64,000 nucleotides of DNA from Sphingobacterium bambusae (GCF_033955345.1 NZ_CP138332.1:4278001-4342000), one strand, 5' to 3'; shown: positions 15,791-24,822, counted from the first letter of the stretch. The notes: generated by a model from the letters alone, not told the origin. Made by a program: numbers and translations.

Positions 15791-16558
15791 CTACTTATCG
15801 CGTTTAACGATCGTAGCCGATGCTTGTGCAGTGGGCATCACCAAAAGGTCGTTGATGTTTACGTGTTTTGGTCGCGATAGTACGAACGCGATAATTTCTG
15901 CGATATCAATACCGGAAAGTGGTGTTAGTCCTTGATAAACATTTTTTGCCCGCTCTTTGTCTCCCTTGAAGCGCACTTCGGAAAATTCTGTTTCCACCAT
16001 GCCCGGATCGATAGAAGAAACCCGGATGCCTTTTTCCAACAAATCGATACGCATTGCCTTCGTTAAGGCATCTACCGCATGTTTCGTAGCGCAATACACA
16101 TTGCCATTTGGGTATACCTCCTTGCCAGCAATGGAACCGATATTGATGATGTGTGCATTTGTGCTGCCTGCCATCAATGGAACTGCATATCTTGTAGCAT
16201 ATAACAAGCCTTTTACATTGGTGTCTATCATGCGGTCCCAATCACCGGTATCTCCGTCGGCTATGCCGTCGAGTCCTTGGCTGAGTCCTGCATTATTGAT
16301 CAAAATATCGATATCTCGCCATGCCTTTGGTAGGTTGGTAAAAACGCTTTCCACCGCTTCACGGTCACGCACGTCAAGCTCGAAGCAGAAAATCTCGCAG
16401 GAAGGATATGTGTTTTGAATACTTTGCTTCAGTTCCTCCAAGCGTTGTAGTCTTCGTGCACACAGCAGAAGCCTATAGTTGGAGTCTTGAGCAAGGACGG
16501 TGGCACATGCTTGGCCAATTCCAGAACTAGCTCCTGTAATAAGTACTGTTCTCATCAT
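15791..16558 (-). CDS. SDR-family NAD(P)-dependent oxidoreductase
   Basis: Classical short-chain dehydrogenase of 255 residues, close to the YdfG/3-hydroxy-acid dehydrogenase group. The cofactor loop TGASSGIGQ is at about residues 7-15, the structural NNAG at about 90, the catalytic Ser in IGSIAG, and YCATK supplies the active Tyr and Lys (about 155-159). The substrate is not predictable; serine or other 3-hydroxy acids are typical for the group. The start overlaps the stop of the PorT-like gene by one base (TAATG), showing translational coupling. A second ATG follows at 16555. Confidence 0.92.
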   Translation of the reverse strand: MMRTVLITGASSGIGQACATVLAQDSNYRLLLCARRLQRLEELKQSIQNTYPSCEIFCFELDVRDREAVESVFTNLPKAWRDIDILINNAGLSQGLDGIADGDTGDWDRMIDTNVKGLLYATRYAVPLMAGSTNAHIINIGSIAGKEVYPNGNVYCATKHAVDALTKAMRIDLLEKGIRVSSIDPGMVETEFSEVRFKGDKERAKNVYQGLTPLSGIDIAEIIAFVLSRPKHVNINDLLVMPTAQASATIVKRDK

Positions 16559-17388
16559 TATTGAAAAATTAAACTGAATTGGATATTGCGAAGTTTGGTG
16601 TTGCCTAGTGGCGCCATGAAAGCGTTGTTGCTTGCAAAAGCATGGTTTCTGTCGAGTACATCACCAAAACTCTGTATGAATTTTATTTCTGGCGATACCC
16701 TGAAAAAAGGGAAGAAGATCTCCACGCCTAAACCAGCCTCCCAGGATAGATAGCCCGGCTTCATCACCAAAGGTTGTGGACGATTTTCTGCAGGGCTAGC
16801 CATCCACTCTCGGTATTCGCCAACAAGGTCTATCCAACGGGTATATCGAAGACCGCCTGTTACGTAGCCCCTATATCGGTTAAATTTGTTCCGAAGCATC
16901 TTCTCGTCCGATCGAAAACGAATATTCAATGGAAATTCAAAAGCATTGAAATTAGAGCCTGCATTGTTCGCACTTACATGCCGCATATTGCGCAGCACCG
17001 GTTGGCTGTTGGTTAAGGTGTCCCGATATTGTATGCCCGAGTTGTTTATAAACCGGAAGCTTGGTGCAAATGTCGAAGATAGATTGTCTGAAAATCTCAC
17101 CTCAATAGGAATGCCAACAGACATTCCGTGCGCTGCCAAGCTTGTAATAGATGCGAAATTGCCTATATAAAGCTCGTTGTTCTCAGGAACCGCCGTGCTT
17201 CCCATGGATGCCCAATTGTCTTGAAGACCGATCAGATAACTGCTGTTTACATAGTTGTACTGTAGCCCCATCGATAGCCATGCATCTTCATCGTAGAATG
17301 ATGAAAAAGGCAAGGATATGCGCTGCTGCGCTTGCGCGTGAATCGAAAGCAGAAGGGAAGCACATGCAAAAAACAGTTGACGTATCAT
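16558..17388 (-). CDS. PorT-like outer-membrane protein
   Basis: About 276 residues. It has a signal peptide (MIRQLFFACASLLLSIHAQA) followed by an 8-stranded barrel-like protein with alternating aromatic residues, ending IQFSLIFQ. The position directly after ubiE, together with size and pattern, fits the PorT family of type IX secretion/gliding proteins, which sit next to ubiE in many Bacteroidota. I chose ATG 17388, whose ATGA overlaps the ubiE stop codon by four bases, over ATG 17397. Sequence similarity alone is modest, so a generic porin-family protein remains possible. With the PorG-like gene it suggests that at least part of a T9SS is encoded. Confidence 0.7.
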   Translation of the reverse strand: MIRQLFFACASLLLSIHAQAQQRISLPFSSFYDEDAWLSMGLQYNYVNSSYLIGLQDNWASMGSTAVPENNELYIGNFASITSLAAHGMSVGIPIEVRFSDNLSSTFAPSFRFINNSGIQYRDTLTNSQPVLRNMRHVSANNAGSNFNAFEFPLNIRFRSDEKMLRNKFNRYRGYVTGGLRYTRWIDLVGEYREWMASPAENRPQPLVMKPGYLSWEAGLGVEIFFPFFRVSPEIKFIQSFGDVLDRNHAFASNNAFMAPLGNTKLRNIQFSLIFQ

Positions 17389-18125
17389 TTTGTGCATTCA
17401 TAAATTGTGCAAAATCCAAAGGTTTGCGGTCTGACTTTTGTTTCCGTAAAGCCTACTTCCTTGGTAATCGCTGCAAACCGTTTGCCATCGGGAAAGTTGG
17501 CTACAGATTCTGGAAGATAAGCATAAGCACTGCTGTCTTTCGATATCAGTTTTCCCATAGCAGGGGTGAACTTATGAAAGTAAAAATGATACAACTGCTT
17601 GATAGGGAATGCCGTCGGATTTGATAATTCCAAAATCACTGCACGCCCTCCGGGTTTTAAGACGCGACGTATGTCCGCAAGTCCTTGTGGTAAATTTTCA
17701 AAATTGCGCACGCCGAAGGCGACTGTAACCGCGTCGAAAGTATCGTCCTCAAATTGCAGTTTCTCCGAATCGCCCAGCTGTACCTCAAAGCGATCCTGAA
17801 GTCCTTTTTTTGCAATCTTTTCCTTCGCCACGGCCAACATACCCGAAGAGATGTCGACGCCTATGATTTTATGAGGCTTGAGTATACGAAGGGATTCGAT
17901 AGCAAAGTCGCCGGTTCCTGTTGCCACATCTAAAATCAGTTGAGGCTTTAAGCTCTGCAACGAACGGATGGCCTTTTTACGCCATATGGTGTCGATGCCC
18001 ATCGTCATCATTCTATTCAACATGTCGTAGGTCTTCGAAATGTTGTTGAACATGTCAGCTACCTGCTCTTTCTTGCCACCGTCCTTCGTTTTGTAAGGCT
18101 TTATTGTAGATGTGTCGTTTGCCAT
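17385..18125 (-). CDS. ubiE: Demethylmenaquinone methyltransferase
   Basis: S-adenosylmethionine-dependent C-methyltransferase that makes menaquinone from demethylmenaquinone (and ubiquinol precursors in species that have them). 246 residues with family signatures NRMMTMGIDTIWRK (about 37-50), the SAM loop DVATGTGDFA (about 65-74) and GVRNFENLPQGL. The C-terminal R-x-P-Q-T-F-G-F segment is also typical. Bacteroidota use menaquinone, so menG/ubiE is its likely role here. A -7 box TATATTTG ends four bases before the ATG, implying a leaderless mRNA. It heads a tightly overlapping operon with the PorT-like and SDR genes. Confidence 0.96.
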   Translation of the reverse strand: MANDTSTIKPYKTKDGGKKEQVADMFNNISKTYDMLNRMMTMGIDTIWRKKAIRSLQSLKPQLILDVATGTGDFAIESLRILKPHKIIGVDISSGMLAVAKEKIAKKGLQDRFEVQLGDSEKLQFEDDTFDAVTVAFGVRNFENLPQGLADIRRVLKPGGRAVILELSNPTAFPIKQLYHFYFHKFTPAMGKLISKDSSAYAYLPESVANFPDGKRFAAITKEVGFTETKVRPQTFGFCTIYECTK

Positions 18126-18129
18126 TCAA

Positions 18130-18137
18130 CAAATATA
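18130..18137 (-). promoter_or_regulatory. -7 promoter element of ubiE
   Basis: TATATTTG on the minus strand, four bases before the ubiE ATG at 18125. The expected transcription start would fall at or inside the start codon. Confidence 0.55.
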
Positions 18138-18297
18138 CGATATTGGAAAACACCAAAAAAGCAGGTTCTTGTCAATAATATTGGTGATGTTTTTTATAAC
18201 TGTTTGGTTGTTAGTATATAGTCAGTTTTTACACGGATATTTGCTTTAATGTTGTTCTGTTTTTAGCAGTTTTTAACAGGAGGCTAAGTTCTTAACA

Positions 18298-18306
18298 TGT
18301 GTATAA
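18298..18306 (-). promoter_or_regulatory. DnaA box
   Basis: TGTGTATAA, the complement of TTATACACA, a perfect match to TTATNCACA. Confidence 0.6.
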
Positions 18307-18359
18307 CTAGCTGATAGCTAATAGGATTTTTTGTTTATTAACACGTTATTAACATGTAG

Positions 18360-18368
18360 TGTGGATAA
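18360..18368 (-). promoter_or_regulatory. DnaA box
   Basis: TGTGGATAA, the complement of TTATCCACA, the strongest Escherichia coli DnaA box. Same orientation as the other box, 62 bases apart. Confidence 0.6.
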
Positions 18369-18447
18369 AGACCTTGCCTTTTCGCGCTCTTTCGGAGCTG
18401 TTGCCGCATCATTGTTGAAGCAACTGAAAAGTGGTGTTTACAAATAG

Positions 18448-18480
18448 TTGAAAGGTTCCTCTTTATTTTTTATATTTTTG
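18448..18480 (+). promoter_or_regulatory. Candidate dnaB promoter
   Basis: TTG at 18448-18450 and TATTTTTG at 18473-18480, separated by 22 bases, slightly longer than ideal. This leaves a leader of roughly 55 bases before the dnaB ATG. Confidence 0.45.
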
Positions 18481-18542
18481 TTTCCCCGTTACGAGCACGG
18501 TCAAAAGACACACAATTTTTTAATAGATCAACCTTTTTTGGA

Positions 18543-20138
18543 ATGGCGACAGAGAGTGAATTTTCGAATAATGCGGCAGGCAAATCTAATTTTGCCAAGA
18601 AGAGAGCGAGTCTCAATAACTTAATCGGTGGTTTGGGAAAGTTACCTCCACAGGCGTTGGATCTGGAGGAGGCGGTTCTCGGTGCGCTTATGCTCGAAAA
18701 GAATGCTCTCAGTGAGATTATCGATATCCTTAAGCCTGATTCTTTTTACAAAGATTCGCACCAAAAGATTTATGAAGCGATTTTCAGTTTGTTTCAACAA
18801 ACTTCACCAATCGATATCCTGACCGTTACCACGGAACTGCGCAAAATGGGCGCTTTAGAGATGGTGGGAGGAGCCTATTACATCACCCAGTTAACCGATA
18901 GGGTGGTTTCTGCTGCCAACATTGAGTATCATGCACGTATCATCTCCCAAAAATATATTCAACGCGAGTTGATTAAGGTTTCTACAGAAATCATCAATAG
19001 TTCCTACGATGAAACGGCGGATATTTTTGACTTGCTGGATCACGCAGAGAAGTCTCTGTTTGATATCGCTCAAAACAACTTGCGCCGAGATTCGCGTAAG
19101 ATGGACGATATCATGCGTGAGGCCATTTCCAATTTGGAGCTTTTGCGTGATCGTACTGATGGCTTGACAGGTATACCGTCCGGCTTGACGGCTTTGGATC
19201 GGATGACTTCTGGTTGGCAACCTTCTGATTTAGTGATTATTGCTGCTCGTCCCGCGATGGGGAAAACAGCCTTCGTATTGTCGGTGGCACGTAATGCTGC
19301 TGTGGATCACCAACGTGCTGTGGCCGTATTTTCTCTGGAGATGTCCTCCGTCCAGCTTGTCAATCGTTTGATTGCCGGCGAAACTGAAATTGAGCAAGAG
19401 AAATTGAAAAAAGGAAATCTAGCCGATCACGAATGGCAACAATTACACTCCCGAATTGGAAGGCTTACGGAAGCTCCTTTGATTATCGATGATACCCCTG
19501 CACTGAACGTTTTCGAATTTCGTGCGAAGTGCCGCCGCTTGAAGGCGCAGCACGATATTCAAATGGTTATTGTGGATTACTTGCAGTTGATGCATGGTAA
19601 ATCTGAAGGTAAGGGCGGGGGAAACCGCGAGCAGGAGATTGGTTCGATTTCTCGGGCGCTGAAGTCTGTGGCTAAGGAGCTCAATATTCCGGTGCTTGCG
19701 CTCTCTCAGTTAAGCCGTGCCGTAGAGTCTAGGCCTGGAAATAGCAAGAGGCCTATGCTTTCGGATTTGCGGGAGTCGGGCTCTATTGAGCAGGATGCGG
19801 ATATGGTGTTGTTCCTTTACCGTCCAGAATATTATGGTTTGACGGAAGACGAAGAAGGACGGCCTACCGCGGGGATTGGTGAGGTTATCATTGCCAAGCA
19901 CCGTAATGGTGAAACAGGGATTGTGCCATTGAAATTCGTTGGTAAGTTTGTTAAATTCGTGGATCTCGAAGAGGATTTTGCCGGTGCAGGAGGAGATTCC
20001 TTTGCTGCAGGGCAGGATAGCTTCAGTTCAGCAATTAATCCGTCCGATTCATTTGGTAATTTTGGAGGTGGCTTCGACGGCGGTGGTATCACCATGCCAT
20101 CACGGATGAATGACATGCCGGATGATGCGCCTTTTTAA
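18543..20138 (+). CDS. dnaB: Replicative DNA helicase
   Basis: Hexameric 5'-3' helicase of the replisome. 531 residues: the N-terminal DnaB domain (about 35-140, beginning PPQALDLEEAVLGALMLEKN), a linker, and the RecA-like motor. The motor has Walker A ARPAMGKTAF (about 233-242), Walker B MVIVDYLQLM, and the C-terminal IEQDADMVLFLYRPEYY. A Gly/Phe/Asp-rich low-complexity tail (about 485-531) ends DDAPF, resembling the acidic tail of SSB proteins. No intein interrupts the motor. The gene stands alone, with its own terminator. Confidence 0.98.
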   Translation: MATESEFSNNAAGKSNFAKKRASLNNLIGGLGKLPPQALDLEEAVLGALMLEKNALSEIIDILKPDSFYKDSHQKIYEAIFSLFQQTSPIDILTVTTELRKMGALEMVGGAYYITQLTDRVVSAANIEYHARIISQKYIQRELIKVSTEIINSSYDETADIFDLLDHAEKSLFDIAQNNLRRDSRKMDDIMREAISNLELLRDRTDGLTGIPSGLTALDRMTSGWQPSDLVIIAARPAMGKTAFVLSVARNAAVDHQRAVAVFSLEMSSVQLVNRLIAGETEIEQEKLKKGNLADHEWQQLHSRIGRLTEAPLIIDDTPALNVFEFRAKCRRLKAQHDIQMVIVDYLQLMHGKSEGKGGGNREQEIGSISRALKSVAKELNIPVLALSQLSRAVESRPGNSKRPMLSDLRESGSIEQDADMVLFLYRPEYYGLTEDEEGRPTAGIGEVIIAKHRNGETGIVPLKFVGKFVKFVDLEEDFAGAGGDSFAAGQDSFSSAINPSDSFGNFGGGFDGGGITMPSRMNDMPDDAPF

Positions 20139-20172
20139 GGATGCTATGTAATTTTTGATGGTAAAAATATAG

Positions 20173-20202
20173 AGCAAGCTGCTAAAAAGGGCTTGCTTTT
20201 TT
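20173..20202 (+). terminator. Terminator of dnaB
   Basis: AGCAAGC and GCTTGCT pair around an 11-base loop, and T6 follows. It lies 35 bases after the dnaB stop codon. Confidence 0.85.
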
Positions 20203-20286
20203 ATACCCTCCATGTGGTATCGATTATTTTTATTAATTTTACCCATACTTTTTTGTTGAAACTTTCATAAAATTTAGGAGAGAGAT

Positions 20287-22560
20287 TTGGATTATTTAGC
20301 AGGATTAAACCATGCGCAACGTTCTGCCGTAGAACAGACCGAAGGTCCGGTGATGATCGTTGCGGGAGCAGGTTCTGGAAAGACACGTGTTATTACCTAT
20401 CGCGTAGCCCATTTGATTAGAAAAGGAGTAGATCCTTTTAATGTTTTGGTGCTTACATTTACCAATAAGGCGGCTAAAGAGATGCGGGAGCGTATCATGA
20501 GTGTGGTAGGCCCTGAAGCAAAAAACATATGGATGGGTACTTTTCACTCTGTTTTTTCGCGCATTCTGCGTGTAGAAGCGGAATTGATCGGCTATCCCCG
20601 AAATTTTACTATTTACGATAGTGACGATACTAAAAGCTTGATACGCGCGATCATCAAAGAGATGAACCTTGATGATAAGTTATATAATGCGAACCATGTT
20701 TATGGACGGATATCTTCTGCCAAGAATAATTTGATATCTCCGCAGGAATATAATAAGAACGAAGCCATCATGGCGGAAGATATTGCGAATGGACGTGGGC
20801 AGCTGGGACAGATCTATATGACCTATGCACAGCGTTGTTATCGTGCCGGAGCGATGGATTTTGATGATTTGCTTTTCAAGACCAATGTGCTATTGAATAA
20901 GCATCCTGATGTGTTGCACAAATACCAACATCAATTTAAATATTTGATGGTGGATGAGTATCAGGATACCAACTTTTCGCAGTATTTGATCGTCAAACGA
21001 TTAGCTGCCGTTAATGAAAATATATGTGTCGTAGGGGATGATGCACAAAGTATTTATGCTTTTCGGGGGGCTAATATCCAGAATATCTTAAACTTTCAGA
21101 AAGATTATCCTGACGTAAAAGTCTTCAAGCTAGAGCAAAACTACCGATCTACCAAGATGATTGTTAACGCGGCCAACAGTGTGATTGAAAAAAATCAAAA
21201 CCAGTTGGAGAAAAATGTGTTTTCAGAAAATGAAGATGGTGAGAAGATAAAGGTAACCCGTGCATTCTCTGACAATGAGGAAGGGAAAATTGTAGCGGAA
21301 GCGATATCGCAGGAACGTTCCTTAAAAGGCTTAAAATATAAAGATTTTGCAATCCTTTATCGTACCAACGCACAGTCGCGGGCGATGGAGGAAGCGTTGC
21401 GTAAATTAAATGTACCCTATAAGCTTTATGGTGGGACGTCATTTTATCAACGCAAGGAAATTAAAGACCTTATTGCATATTTTCGTTTGACGTTCAACCC
21501 TAATGACGAAGAAGCATTGAAAAGAGTTATCAACTATCCGCGTCGCGGCATCGGTGATACTTCTGTAGAAAAAATTCTTGTTGCCGCCGATAAGCAGCAG
21601 TACCGCCTGTGGGATGTGGTGGTCAACGCGCAAATGTTTTTGGATGGCCGTAGTGCCACTGCTGTCGGTAATTTCGGATTGATGATCCAAAGTTTCCAAG
21701 CTGTATCGAAATCGAGCTCTGCTTTCGATACAGCTATGCACATTGCGCAGCACTCGGGTATACTTAAAGATTTGTATGAAGATAAATCCGTGGAAGGCCT
21801 TAGTCGCTACGAGAACATTCAGGAACTACTGAACGGTATCAAGGAGTTTTCCGAACGGGAAGATATCGAAGAGAAGGGACTGGATGTCTTTATGCAGGAC
21901 ATTGCCTTATTGACGAACGATGACAAAGATAAAGACCCCAATGCGGATACGGTATCATTGATGACAATACACTCGTCGAAAGGCTTGGAGTTTCCTGTTG
22001 TTTTCATCGTGGGGCTAGAGGAAAACCTCTTTCCGTCGCAGCTATCGCTTAACTCGCGATCGGAGTTGGAAGAAGAACGTCGTCTGTTTTACGTGGCTGT
22101 TACGCGCGCTGAAAAGAAATTGCATTTGTCTTACGCAACATCGCGCTACCGGTGGGGTAACTTGAATAACTGTGAGCCGAGCCGTTTCTTGGATGAACTC
22201 AATCCTGCCTGTCTGGCGTTGGATTTTCAGCCTAGAAGCGTTTCTACGGGGGCTGATAGTGGTTTTCAGTCAGATCGTATTGCTTGGAAACAAAAGGATA
22301 CTGATTCCTTTTCGAAACCAAAACCAAAAGTCGTTAAGACGACTTCCATCTTGCCAAAGGCACACGTGCCAACGGAAGGATTTGCACCGTCGGATACTTC
22401 CGGGCTGCAAGTCGGGATGGAAGTAGAGCACGAACGCTTTGGATTTGGGAAGGTGGTGAGCTTAGAGGGCAATAAACCGGATATAAAAGCAACAATTTTC
22501 TTCAAAGAGTTGGGGCAGAAACAATTGTTGCTTAAATTTGCAAAACTTAGAGTAGTTTAG
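20287..22560 (+). CDS. UvrD/PcrA-type superfamily I DNA helicase
   Basis: ATP-dependent 3'-5' helicase used in repair and in clearing RecA filaments. 757 residues: the Q-motif LNHAQRSAVE, Walker A AGAGSGKT (26-33), the DExx box VDEYQDTN, QNYRS, the TIHSSKGLEF motif near residue 560, and VAVTRAEKKLHLSY. The C terminus carries the Tudor-like RNA-polymerase-binding segment typical of PcrA (about 695-757, VGMEVEHERFGFGKVVSLEG). The start is TTG at 20287, with GGAGAGAG just upstream. No Met precedes the Walker motif, so TTG is almost certainly used. PcrA versus UvrD naming is not decidable here. Confidence 0.95.
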   Translation: MDYLAGLNHAQRSAVEQTEGPVMIVAGAGSGKTRVITYRVAHLIRKGVDPFNVLVLTFTNKAAKEMRERIMSVVGPEAKNIWMGTFHSVFSRILRVEAELIGYPRNFTIYDSDDTKSLIRAIIKEMNLDDKLYNANHVYGRISSAKNNLISPQEYNKNEAIMAEDIANGRGQLGQIYMTYAQRCYRAGAMDFDDLLFKTNVLLNKHPDVLHKYQHQFKYLMVDEYQDTNFSQYLIVKRLAAVNENICVVGDDAQSIYAFRGANIQNILNFQKDYPDVKVFKLEQNYRSTKMIVNAANSVIEKNQNQLEKNVFSENEDGEKIKVTRAFSDNEEGKIVAEAISQERSLKGLKYKDFAILYRTNAQSRAMEEALRKLNVPYKLYGGTSFYQRKEIKDLIAYFRLTFNPNDEEALKRVINYPRRGIGDTSVEKILVAADKQQYRLWDVVVNAQMFLDGRSATAVGNFGLMIQSFQAVSKSSSAFDTAMHIAQHSGILKDLYEDKSVEGLSRYENIQELLNGIKEFSEREDIEEKGLDVFMQDIALLTNDDKDKDPNADTVSLMTIHSSKGLEFPVVFIVGLEENLFPSQLSLNSRSELEEERRLFYVAVTRAEKKLHLSYATSRYRWGNLNNCEPSRFLDELNPACLALDFQPRSVSTGADSGFQSDRIAWKQKDTDSFSKPKPKVVKTTSILPKAHVPTEGFAPSDTSGLQVGMEVEHERFGFGKVVSLEGNKPDIKATIFFKELGQKQLLLKFAKLRVV

Positions 22561-22620
22561 TATATAGATAGAATAATAACGGCGCTGTTCAAACGTTGAA
22601 TTAGCGTGAAACTTAACAAT

Positions 22621-23373
22621 ATGGATTTCGATTACAATAGCACCCGGCCAAAGCTCATTTTGGCAGAATATGGAAGGAATGTACAGAACATGGTAGACTA
22701 CATCTGTACGCTTCCAACCCAAGAAGAAAGAAACCGCTATGCACAGGTGGTCATTGATATGATGGGGGTTCTTAACCCGCACCTGCGCGATGTATCGGAT
22801 TTCAAACATAAACTATGGGATCACCTCCATATTATCTCTGACTTTAAAATCGATGTGGAGTCGCCTTACCCGGTGCCCGATCGTGACGCTATCCATAAAA
22901 AGCCGGAATTGTTAAACTATCCGCAGCATTCCATCCGTTTTAAGCATTACGGATATACTGTAGAACGGATGATTGAAAAGGCTTTAGCTATGCCGACGCC
23001 TGAATATAGGGAGCGTATGGCCATTTCGGTAGCGAATTTCATGAAAATGGCATACACCACGTGGAACAAGGATTCGGTGCAAGATGAACATATTATACAG
23101 GACTTATTCGAGCTTTCGAAAGGACAGCTTCGCCTGCCTGCCGACACCGTGTTGACGAAACTGGATTTCAAAACACCGCCTCCGGGAAATCGGATCAAGA
23201 GCGCTCCTGCGAATAATAATAACAACAATAACAATAGTCATAGTAATCATCAAAAGAGCGGCGGCTCAGGACATAGTCATGGCCATCGTGATAATAACAG
23301 AAAATTCAGCGGCGGTGGCGGCGGAGGAGGAAAGAAGACCTTCGTTCCGAAAAAAGGCGGCTTTAAAAGATAA
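22621..23373 (+). CDS. DUF4290 protein with glycine/asparagine-rich tail
   Basis: About 250 residues. The first 180 form the DUF4290 domain, a Bacteroidota-specific helical family of unknown function (signature LAEYGRNVQNMVDYI and SIRFKHYGYTVERMIEKAL). After residue about 195 comes a low-complexity tail: an Asn run, Ser/His repeats, then polyglycine and a basic end (KTFVPKKGGFKR) reminiscent of nucleic-acid-binding tails. I chose ATG 22621 over GTG 22606 because the domain usually begins here. It lies between the helicase and murA genes, and it is commonly next to murA in this phylum, which may hint at an envelope link. Confidence 0.85.
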   Translation: MDFDYNSTRPKLILAEYGRNVQNMVDYICTLPTQEERNRYAQVVIDMMGVLNPHLRDVSDFKHKLWDHLHIISDFKIDVESPYPVPDRDAIHKKPELLNYPQHSIRFKHYGYTVERMIEKALAMPTPEYRERMAISVANFMKMAYTTWNKDSVQDEHIIQDLFELSKGQLRLPADTVLTKLDFKTPPPGNRIKSAPANNNNNNNNSHSNHQKSGGSGHSHGHRDNNRKFSGGGGGGGKKTFVPKKGGFKR

Positions 23374-23397
23374 GGCTTTTTGCTAACTGAAGCACAG

Positions 23398-23446
23398 GAG
23401 GGCAATTGCGTGGCGAAAATCGTTATCCAATTGCTCTCTTTTTTAA
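23398..23446 (+). terminator. Terminator after the DUF4290 gene
   Basis: GAGGGCAATTG pairs with CAATTGCTCTC over 11 positions with one non-Watson-Crick position. T6 follows at 23439-23444. Confidence 0.8.
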
Positions 23447-23474
23447 TTTTAATTAACGTGTATCCCAAAGAAAT

Positions 23475-24797
23475 ATGAATGCATTTGAAATAATTGGTGG
23501 AAAAAAACTACAAGGGGAGATTGTTCCCCAAGGTGCAAAAAATGAAGCATTGCAGATTTTATCTGCGGTGTTGCTTACGGAAGATAAAATGACGATAAGC
23601 AACATTCCTGATATCAAGGATGTGAATAAGCTGATCGACCTATTGGCCGCCTTGGGCGTTTCTGTTAATCGTGTAAACAAAGATACGTACGAGTTCGAGG
23701 CTAAAAATATTAATATCGACTACTTCCAGTCTGAAGAATTTAAACATAAAGGCGGGGGCTTACGTGGCTCCATCATGATTGTTGGTCCATTGCTAGCACG
23801 CTTTGGGAAGGCGGCTATCCCAAAACCGGGAGGAGATAAGATTGGTCGCCGCCGTTTAGATACGCACTTTTTGGGTTTTGAGAAGTTGGGCGCAAAATTT
23901 GTCTACGATGCCGAGAATAACTTTTTCAACGTAGATGCCACAGCTTTAAAGGGCACCTATATTCTTTTGGACGAGGCTTCCGTAACGGGTACTGCCAACG
24001 TGGTGATGGCAGCAGTCTTAGCAAAAGGAACTACCACTATTTATAATGCGGCTTGTGAACCTTATCTGCAGCAGCTTTGCAAGATGCTTAACCGCATGGG
24101 AGCAAACATCTCTGGTATTGGCTCTAATTTATTGACCATAGAAGGGGTGGAGCGTTTGGGCGGAACCGAGCATCGTATGTTACCCGATATGATCGAAATT
24201 GGTTCATTCATTGGTCTCGCTGCAATGACTGGGTCTGAAATAACGATCAAGGATGTTTGCTTTAAAGAGCTTGGCATTATTCCTACGGTCTTTGCTAAAC
24301 TTGGTATTCAATTTGAACTGCGCGGTGACGATATCTTCATACCTGCACAGGATTCCTATGAAATTGATACCTTTATCGACGGTTCTATTTTGACCGTTTC
24401 CGATGCTCCTTGGCCAGGGTTTACGCCTGATTTGTTAAGCATTGTCTTGGTAACGGCCATTCAAGCTAAGGGTAATGTCCTTATCCATCAAAAGATGTTC
24501 GAAAGCCGTCTTTTCTTTGTGGATAAACTGATTGATATGGGGGCACAGATTATTCTTTGCGATCCGCATCGTGCTACGGTAATTGGTTTAAACAAACAAA
24601 CAAAGCTTCGTGGTATTGAAATGACTTCGCCGGATATTCGTGCAGGTGTCTCTCTATTGATTGCGGCACTATCTGCGCAGGGTAAATCGGTTATTTATAA
24701 TATCGAACAAATTGAAAGGGGATATCAGGATATCGAAGAGCGTCTGAAGGCTTTAGGAGCTGATATTCGTCGTGTAGAAGCACAGCCTTCGCATTAA
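23475..24797 (+). CDS. murA: UDP-N-acetylglucosamine 1-carboxyvinyltransferase
   Basis: First committed step of peptidoglycan synthesis: transfers enolpyruvate from phosphoenolpyruvate to UDP-GlcNAc. 440 residues of the inside-out alpha/beta barrel, with the LRGSIM substrate loop (about 96-101), VTGTANVVMAAVLA, and the C-terminal SPDIRAGVSLLIAALSA. The catalytic loop reads KPGGDKIGRRRLDTH, so Asp121 sits where most MurA enzymes have the Cys that fosfomycin alkylates. As in mycobacteria and chlamydiae this is expected to give intrinsic fosfomycin insensitivity with retained activity. Single-gene unit between two terminators. Confidence 0.97.
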   Translation: MNAFEIIGGKKLQGEIVPQGAKNEALQILSAVLLTEDKMTISNIPDIKDVNKLIDLLAALGVSVNRVNKDTYEFEAKNINIDYFQSEEFKHKGGGLRGSIMIVGPLLARFGKAAIPKPGGDKIGRRRLDTHFLGFEKLGAKFVYDAENNFFNVDATALKGTYILLDEASVTGTANVVMAAVLAKGTTTIYNAACEPYLQQLCKMLNRMGANISGIGSNLLTIEGVERLGGTEHRMLPDMIEIGSFIGLAAMTGSEITIKDVCFKELGIIPTVFAKLGIQFELRGDDIFIPAQDSYEIDTFIDGSILTVSDAPWPGFTPDLLSIVLVTAIQAKGNVLIHQKMFESRLFFVDKLIDMGAQIILCDPHRATVIGLNKQTKLRGIEMTSPDIRAGVSLLIAALSAQGKSVIYNIEQIERGYQDIEERLKALGADIRRVEAQPSH

Positions 24798-24822
24798 CAT
24801 TTGGGCGAAAGCCAACTATAAT

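Larger units (their letters stand above)
18180..18400. other. Candidate replication origin (DnaA-box cluster in AT-rich gap)
   Basis: The 417-base gap between divergent ubiE and dnaB has no gene. It carries two perfect DnaA boxes (TGTGNATAA, 18298-18306 and 18360-18368) in the same orientation. Between them are two copies of TTATTAACA (18335-18343 and 18346-18354) exactly 11 bases apart, one helical turn, each one mismatch from the box consensus. The surroundings are strongly A/T-rich. Genes to the left are mostly on the minus strand and genes to the right mostly on the plus strand, as expected on either side of an origin. It could instead be DnaA control of the dnaB promoter. No dnaA gene is present in the window. 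Confidence 0.45.

Noticed and set aside
17151..17624. 157-codon plus-strand frame across the PorT-like and ubiE genes
   Set aside because: Antisense to two overlapping, well-supported genes; cysteine-rich composition arises from the reverse reading.
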